Below, in pieces: positions 35,259 through 39,597 of a stretch of DNA of 39,597 bases. Position 1 is the first letter of the stretch, and each line of letters opens with the position of its first letter. Location: NCBI GenBank assembly GCA_002354035.1, contig DEKU01000064.1, positions 1 through 39,597 on the forward strand, read 5' to 3'. Below the pieces are notes generated by a model, which was not told where the DNA came from, did not search any database, and was given only the letters and a program-made list of their open reading frames with translations. This DNA is from Bacteroidales bacterium UBA2714 (GTDB taxonomy: Bacteria > Bacteroidota > Bacteroidia > Bacteroidales > P3). A program made the translations under genes and the position numbers.

Positions 35259-35489
35259 ATTATTGTGCCTCACTTTACCCAGGGCATCTCCCTGAGCTGG
35301 CAGCTTGTTGCCCCTTCGGGTCACTTTTGGATAATTGCGGATAATCATTATTCCACATATCGATAAGTTACTTGGCATTAGCATGTAACCATTCCTGTAC
35401 AAGATGCTGCGCTTTTTTCGGGCAAATTACCAATATATACGTTACTATCTATCATGTGATGTGTGCAATGAGTTATGTTCACTCCATTA

Positions 35490-36695
35490 TCAATCCATAC
35501 CAAAAATCATTTCTACAAAGGGGATAAACAACAAATAAACCCCAGGAATTCCAAAAATACCACCACCAAAAAAATAAGCATAAATATCCAGATCGTCAAA
35601 AAGATATACAATTATTCCCGATAAAACAAAGATAAGAGAAAAAACAACGTGCAAATATTTTCCATCATCAATCCACGTTGCACATTTTACCCAAACTAAA
35701 AATGAAAACACAAGTGTAACAATGAATGGGAAAATATATACAAAATTACTACTATCGTAGAAAAGAAGATGAAGAAATGGATCTTTTTTATTACAGATAA
35801 TTAGAAGAGCTAAGCAGACGACTGAAGCTAAAATCGAGGCTATTCTATAGGGAAGTGCAATTTTTTTCTTCCGCATCTTTTCTTCCTGCTCTTCCTGCCG
35901 CATTGCCATTACTTTTTTTCTTTCACGATCTATGCGAAGCTTCTCTAATCTTTTCTGTTCCTGTAAATTCTCTGCTACACGATTCTCTTCCTCATCTTTT
36001 ATTCGTTTTTCTTGTATTGGTAAGAGGTGAACATCATATATCCTATCATAACCCTCCATTTTATAATTTAATTCAACAACATAGTCTTTAGGGTTAATAT
36101 GGCTTTCAAAACGGAGCTCGTATTCGCCCGAATCTAACAGTATCTTATTAAGAGAACCTGGTAATATTTCACCCGAATCAATGTTGTCTATATATAATTT
36201 GCAGGCAATATCTGTTCTTATTTTTAAATATGCTATGCCAGCACCTTTTTTGTAGGATGAAACAATAGGAGCGATTCTGTCGTTTACAAGTTTATCAATA
36301 GAGACCTGTAATAATGTTTCCGTATCAATTTGAGAAAATTGATGCTGTCCTACAATATTTCTAATTTCCAAAGGTACACAATCCGGAATATCTCGGAAAG
36401 ATTTATCTACTTCTACTGGAATAATATGTTTCTTAGTTCTATCAGCATAAAGAATCTCTTTTCTCACCCAATCATCCTCATTTACACATCTATCCAAAGA
36501 CCCCTTAGAGAGTATTATTAAAAACACCGGAGCACTTTCAATAGCATCCTTTATTCTTTTATCATACGCTCCATCTTTCAATTCGTCAAAATCAATAAAA
36601 ACGCTCAAACGTCTTTGAGTTAATTCTGACTTGATTAGACGGGCTACATTTTTGCTCAAACCACGTCTGTAACTAATAAAAACATCATATTTCAT
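35490..36695 (-). CDS. TIR-domain membrane protein with PEGA-like domain and four membrane helices
   Basis: 401 residues from the start at 36695 (MKYDVFISYRRG); the in-frame Met at 36719 adds 8 residues. Residues 1-140 form a TIR domain: YDVFISYRR, VFIDFDELKDG, FLIILSKGSL, and DDWVRKEI with Glu80 at the position of the catalytic glutamate of NAD-cleaving TIRs. Residues about 153-225 resemble a PEGA beta-sandwich (YLKIRTDIACKLYIDN, GEYELRF). Residues about 226-278 are a charged coiled coil. Four hydrophobic helices follow (about 283-301, 317-335, 348-366, 378-397). There is no signal peptide, so the TIR domain should face the cytoplasm. The gene is markedly AT-rich against its neighbours, suggesting transfer. 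A role in anti-phage immunity is inferred from the architecture and the neighbouring higBA; no partner is visible. Confidence 0.85.
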   Translation of the reverse strand: MKYDVFISYRRGLSKNVARLIKSELTQRRLSVFIDFDELKDGAYDKRIKDAIESAPVFLIILSKGSLDRCVNEDDWVRKEILYADRTKKHIIPVEVDKSFRDIPDCVPLEIRNIVGQHQFSQIDTETLLQVSIDKLVNDRIAPIVSSYKKGAGIAYLKIRTDIACKLYIDNIDSGEILPGSLNKILLDSGEYELRFESHINPKDYVVELNYKMEGYDRIYDVHLLPIQEKRIKDEEENRVAENLQEQKRLEKLRIDRERKKVMAMRQEEQEEKMRKKKIALPYRIASILASVVCLALLIICNKKDPFLHLLFYDSSNFVYIFPFIVTLVFSFLVWVKCATWIDDGKYLHVVFSLIFVLSGIIVYLFDDLDIYAYFFGGGIFGIPGVYLLFIPFVEMIFGMD

Positions 36696-36894
36696 AATTT
36701 TAGATATTCCAGGAAACAATTAAACCTTAATTTCTCAAATACAGTCTTAATAAAATGGGTTAGAGATTGTTGAAAACCATTCAAGCAACCTGTCACCTGA
36801 TTCCACAATTGTGTATACTTTTTTAATTGCAGCCCAACACATACAATTATAGCTGAGAAGACACATAGTACTAGCCATAATATCAGAAAATATA

Positions 36895-37251
36895 TTACAA
36901 ATGATTACACAAAACTGCTGCTGCACTCCGTATCTTGGATAGCATGTTTATTACATCACTGTTATTGCGGGCTGTGTTGAGATTGTATGATCCTTGGAGG
37001 TTCATCAACATGTCTGCAGGCAAGCCAAGGGCTGCCTCAATCATCAGAGCCATCGATGCCGTGACCGGACGATGGGCATTCAAAATCTCGTTGAGCATAG
37101 AATATGACACTCCAAGCATACAAGCAAAAGCTCGTTGTGATATTCCACGGTCTTCCAATTCATCTTTCACCACCTCGCCAGGATGAGTAAACCGATATGG
37201 CTTAAGATTGTTGGCTATCATATCATCCTTTATTCCATCAACGTGTATCAT
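36895..37251 (-). CDS. higA: HigA family antitoxin
   Basis: 118-residue DNA-binding antitoxin. The XRE-type helix-turn-helix matches HigA: HPGEVVKDELEDRGISQRAFA, then MLGVSYSMLNEILNAHRPVTA, and LPADMLMNLQGSYNL. HigA neutralises HigB and represses the operon. It starts 5 nt after the higB stop, in the toxin-first order typical of higBA. A ~20-residue N-terminal extension and a ~20-residue C-terminal tail flank the core. The ~200 bp between it and the TIR gene hold no recognised feature. Confidence 0.9.
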   Translation of the reverse strand: MIHVDGIKDDMIANNLKPYRFTHPGEVVKDELEDRGISQRAFACMLGVSYSMLNEILNAHRPVTASMALMIEAALGLPADMLMNLQGSYNLNTARNNSDVINMLSKIRSAAAVLCNHL

Positions 37252-37256
37252 AGTTC

Positions 37257-37574
37257 TTAATCATAATGGTTAGACAATTCGGTTATATTACAAACAGTAG
37301 CAACAGTTTCACATCCCTCTACATGCTCTGTAAATTCAATCCTGTATTTCTTATTAACCCTGACAGAAGAATATCCCAGCTTATCTCCATGTAAATGCTC
37401 GTAATGAAGGCCTCCGCATAGTGCAAGGCCATTCACATTATCCACTGCCACCATCATATCAACCACTTTTACAAACCTTCTCACAACATCAGGCTGAAAA
37501 CGGTGTTTCCTGTCCGATGTTTTTCCTGAGACATAAAGCTCACGCAGATACTCTTTGTCAAAATATACCTTCAT
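37257..37574 (-). CDS. higB: HigB family toxin
   Basis: 105-residue RelE-fold mRNA interferase that would cleave mRNA on the ribosome. Family features: an early KEYLRELYVSG strand-helix, HRFQPDVVRRFVKVVDMM, LHYEHLHGDKLGYSSVRVNKKYRIEF (the RelE-like GxxSxRxxxxYRIxF pattern), and a final VCNITELSNHYD with the terminal His-Tyr-Asp. Full length and intact. First gene of the higBA pair, with a -7 box only about 8 nt before its ATG. Confidence 0.9.
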   Translation of the reverse strand: MKVYFDKEYLRELYVSGKTSDRKHRFQPDVVRRFVKVVDMMVAVDNVNGLALCGGLHYEHLHGDKLGYSSVRVNKKYRIEFTEHVEGCETVATVCNITELSNHYD

Positions 37575-37582
37575 TCAAGATG

Positions 37583-37590
37583 CAAAGATA
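37583..37590 (-). promoter_or_regulatory. Putative -7 box very close to the higB start
   Basis: The minus strand reads ATGTGTATCTTTGCA, identical over 15 nt to the DUF5686 promoter, ending 8 nt before the higB ATG. The predicted leader is about 5 nt. The best TTTG upstream (37607-37610) is 16 bp away, shorter than usual. Confidence 0.5.
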
Positions 37591-37618
37591 CACATTTTTT
37601 TTGAAGCAAAGACTTTTT

Positions 37619-38920
37619 TTAGTACAAGAAGTTGTTATACGGGTACCTTACGGCGTGGATTTTCTTCACTTCTTCGTACATCACGTTGCGCAGCTCGTCG
37701 ATATTCTCTTTATTGGCGGCACTGATAAACAGGGTATGCAGGTGGTCGCCGCCTTCAGCCCGCCGCGCCATCCAACTGTCCTTCAGCATGTCCAGCGTCC
37801 AGTTGGCTTTGGTCATAGGCGTGAGGTCGTCCTCCTCTTTCTCGATATAGGTGTAAGCATCAATCTTGTTGAACACAAGGATGGTAGGCTTGTCGTTGGC
37901 CCCTATCTCCTCTAATGTGCGATTCACAGCATTGATTTGTTCCTCGTAGTCAGGATGCGAAATATCCACCACATGCATCAGCAAGTCAGCCTCGCACACC
38001 TCGTCCAACGTCGACTTGAACGACTCCACCAGCCCATGAGGCAACTTGCGGATAAAGCCCACCGTGTCCGTAAGCAGGAAAGGCAGATTGCCCAGCACCA
38101 CCTTGCGGACGGTAGTGTCTAACGTGGCAAACAACTTGTTCTCAGCAAACACATCGCTCTTGCTCAGCAAGTTCATCAGCGTCGACTTCCCCACATTCGT
38201 ATACCCCACTAATGCCACACGCACCAGTGCCTCGCGATTCTTCCGCTGCTGCACCTTCTGCTTGTCAATGTCGCGCAATTTCTCCTTCAGCAGGGCAATC
38301 TTCTCAGTAATCAGTCGCCGGTCGGTCTCAATCTGTGTCTCGCCGGGACCACGCATACCTATACCTCCGCGCTGCCGCTCCAAATGTGTCCACATGCGGG
38401 TCAGCCGGGGCAGCATATACTGCAACTGCGCCAGCTCCACCTGTGTCTTGGCGATGCTGGTGCGGGCGCGCTTGGCAAAGATATCCAGAATCAAAGTGGT
38501 GCGGTCGAGTATGCGGCATCCAAACTCCCGCTCCAGATTGCGCAACTGTGCGGGCGACAGCTCGTCGTCGAACACCAGGAAGTCAGCATCCAGTGCGTTC
38601 TTGTACTCTTTAATCTCCTCCAGCTTGCCGCTGCCCACATAGGTGCGGGTGTCCGGCCGTTCCAGCCGCTGGATTACCTGTTTCACCGGGATGCCACCGG
38701 CGGTATCGAGCAGGAAAGCCAGCTCGTTCAGGCACTCCTGTGTGCGTTCCATCGTCGTGCCGCCACTACACACACTCACCAATATCGCCTTTTCCTTCAC
38801 CACCTCCGTGCTGAACGTGTTCCGCTCCTGCGGCGTGGGGCGCTTGGGCTTCAGCCCCTCAGCCTCCCAAGCCCCCGTGGGACTCTTCCATTTTCCATGA
38901 TTATTCGGTTTCCAACTCAT
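37619..38920 (-). CDS. hflX: GTPase HflX
   Basis: 433-residue ribosome-associated GTPase that helps rescue or split stalled ribosomes. The N-terminal HflX domain contains TYVGSGKLEEIKE and FDDELSPAQLRNLE, then the linker GPGETQIETDRR. The G domain has G1 GYTNVGKS (about residues 237-244), G3 DTVGF and G4 NKID. A C-terminal tail follows. The N-terminal start MSWKPNNHGK lies only 1 nt after the transposase stop, so the two could be co-transcribed. It is convergent with no gene; higB follows on the same strand 44 nt later. Confidence 0.96.
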   Translation of the reverse strand: MSWKPNNHGKWKSPTGAWEAEGLKPKRPTPQERNTFSTEVVKEKAILVSVCSGGTTMERTQECLNELAFLLDTAGGIPVKQVIQRLERPDTRTYVGSGKLEEIKEYKNALDADFLVFDDELSPAQLRNLEREFGCRILDRTTLILDIFAKRARTSIAKTQVELAQLQYMLPRLTRMWTHLERQRGGIGMRGPGETQIETDRRLITEKIALLKEKLRDIDKQKVQQRKNREALVRVALVGYTNVGKSTLMNLLSKSDVFAENKLFATLDTTVRKVVLGNLPFLLTDTVGFIRKLPHGLVESFKSTLDEVCEADLLMHVVDISHPDYEEQINAVNRTLEEIGANDKPTILVFNKIDAYTYIEKEEDDLTPMTKANWTLDMLKDSWMARRAEGGDHLHTLFISAANKENIDELRNVMYEEVKKIHAVRYPYNNFLY

Positions 38921-38921
38921 A

Positions 38922-39383
38922 TCATATCAATTCTTTAAACAAATAAGATTCATTATAATCCACTTTAAACAGCTTCAAGAACATTTCGTTCTCGTCACGA
39001 AATGTATGTTTCAAATGATGCTCCTCCTGGCACTTTATATAATTTACCACTCGCTCAACCTGGGACATCCCATAAGAGAAGGCACTGAATCCTTCCTGCC
39101 AAGCAAAGTGGCCGTAGACCATCCGTTTCTCATTAATCCACAACGATGTGGCTCTTTTAACCTCCAGCACTAATTCTGACACCGACTGACTAGGCAACAT
39201 GCTGACAAAAAGATGGACATGGTCATACACTCCACCAACCGCATATACCTTATGCCCACGACCGTTAATAATCCCCGTGATATATTTAAACAATTCCGGT
39301 CTCCATGACTTGTCAAGGGACGCATCACGGTACTTTACAGCAAAAATAATATGCACATACAATTGACAGTACGTATTAGCCAT
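38922..39383 (-). CDS. IS200-like (RAYT-type) Y1 transposase
   Basis: 153-residue HUH single-strand transposase. The metal-binding HUH motif is HVH at residues 55-57 (YDHVHLF), and the nucleophile is probably Tyr115 in NYIKCQEEHH (Tyr104 is an alternative). The SxWRPELFKYI and WQEGFSAFSYG segments are typical of the family. Full length and apparently intact. It lies next to two 28-bp repeats and a short palindrome at 39442-39557, and the REP-like cluster at 35.1-35.3 kb may be its substrate or a relative's. There is no accessory tnpB gene, and RAYTs are often solitary domesticated genes. Confidence 0.9.
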   Translation of the reverse strand: MANTYCQLYVHIIFAVKYRDASLDKSWRPELFKYITGIINGRGHKVYAVGGVYDHVHLFVSMLPSQSVSELVLEVKRATSLWINEKRMVYGHFAWQEGFSAFSYGMSQVERVVNYIKCQEEHHLKHTFRDENEMFLKLFKVDYNESYLFKELI

Positions 39384-39441
39384 GTGTTATTGTTATTATG
39401 CGGCATCCCTTATCGGGGTATCGCAATCCTTTATTTCTTTT

Positions 39442-39469
39442 TATAAAGTGTCATCCCCTTCAGGGAATC
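39442..39469. repeat. 28-bp direct repeat, first copy
   Basis: TATAAAGTGTCATCCCCTTC followed by AGGGAATC. The second copy at 39491 matches at 26 of 28 positions. The part CCCTTCAGGG has weak dyad symmetry. It lies upstream of the transposase gene. Confidence 0.7.
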
Positions 39470-39490
39470 GAACTCACTATCTCTCTTCTA

Positions 39491-39518
39491 TATAAAGCGT
39501 CATCCCCTTCAGAGAATC
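39491..39518. repeat. 28-bp direct repeat, second copy
   Basis: TATAAAGCGTCATCCCCTTC followed by AGAGAATC, 49 bp after the first copy. The palindrome AGCCC-GTA-GGGCT follows at 39545-39557. From 39384 to the window end no other gene is visible. Confidence 0.7.
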
Positions 39519-39597
39519 CTGCCTTATTCCTTCCTCTACAAGATAGCCCGTAGGGCTTACCTCTTAATAGCTAATCCCCTCCCTACCCTCTGAATAC

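Larger units (their letters stand above)
35005..35489. other. Gene-free spacer with REP-like palindromes
   Basis: No supported gene in 485 bp. It holds three palindromes (listed separately) and an outer, imperfect inverted pair around them: CTCTGGGTA near 35175-35183 and TACCCAGGG near 35277-35285. Composition changes from mixed to strongly AT-rich approaching the TIR gene. Confidence 0.6.

Noticed and set aside
35160..35402. 80-residue minus-strand frame across the REP cluster
   Set aside because: It merely translates the palindromes; no start context or homology pattern supports it.
39442..39518. Possible CRISPR array from two 28-bp repeats
   Set aside because: Only two imperfect copies with one 21-bp spacer, no cas genes, and a RAYT transposase next door; REP-like repeats explain it better.

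Overview
The window reads as a chromosome segment of a Bacteroidetes bacterium, most likely order Bacteroidales. The evidence is two secreted proteins with type IX secretion system (T9SS) C-terminal sorting domains, a PorE-like T9SS envelope protein, a GldH-type lipoprotein, a DUF5686 outer-membrane protein, the leuS-nusB-DUF1573-yajC-ybbR-coaE cluster with a long NusB, and repeated TAnnTTTG -7 promoter boxes with no clear Shine-Dalgarno sequences. Most of the window is GC-rich core genome with strong third-position GC, which produces many long antisense shadow frames.

Layout. 1-5.7 kb (minus): a giant modular T9SS type A cargo protein with a downstream intrinsic terminator. 6.0-8.9 kb (plus): a PorE-like protein (helical N-terminus, PD40 propeller, carboxypeptidase-regulatory-like domain, OmpA-like C-terminus), preceded by two phased 20-bp dyads that look like operators. 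9.2-15.4 kb (minus): operon leuS-nusB-DUF1573 lipoprotein-yajC-ybbR-coaE. 15.7-19.9 kb (minus): operon argS-acyl-ACP thioesterase-S41 protease, divergent from hppA (20.0-22.4 kb, plus), a membrane pyrophosphatase with its own terminator. 22.8-28.5 kb (plus): tightly packed T9SS type B cargo-asd-gldH-uvrC.

28.6-32.8 kb (minus) holds envelope genes: a small beta-barrel, a DUF5686 protein, a beta-barrel gene broken by a frameshift behind its signal peptide, and a secreted protein with four 11-residue repeats. 32.9-34.7 kb (plus) has an AraC regulator and a class I methyltransferase. 34.7-39.6 kb is the accessory part: a DUF2442 gene, a cluster of REP-like palindromes, a strikingly AT-rich gene for a TIR / PEGA-like / coiled-coil / four-helix membrane protein, a higBA toxin-antitoxin pair, hflX, and an IS200-like (RAYT-type) transposase beside its own short repeats.

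The best candidate for an undescribed system is the TIR membrane protein beside higBA and flanked by REP/RAYT material. It has the architecture of a membrane-anchored NAD-consuming or signalling TIR effector, but its function is inference only. Other points worth checking are the paired dyad operators, the Asn-to-Thr change in the thioesterase active-site motif, the 11-residue-repeat protein, two promoters that predict nearly leaderless mRNAs, and a small repeat family shared by two intergenic regions.
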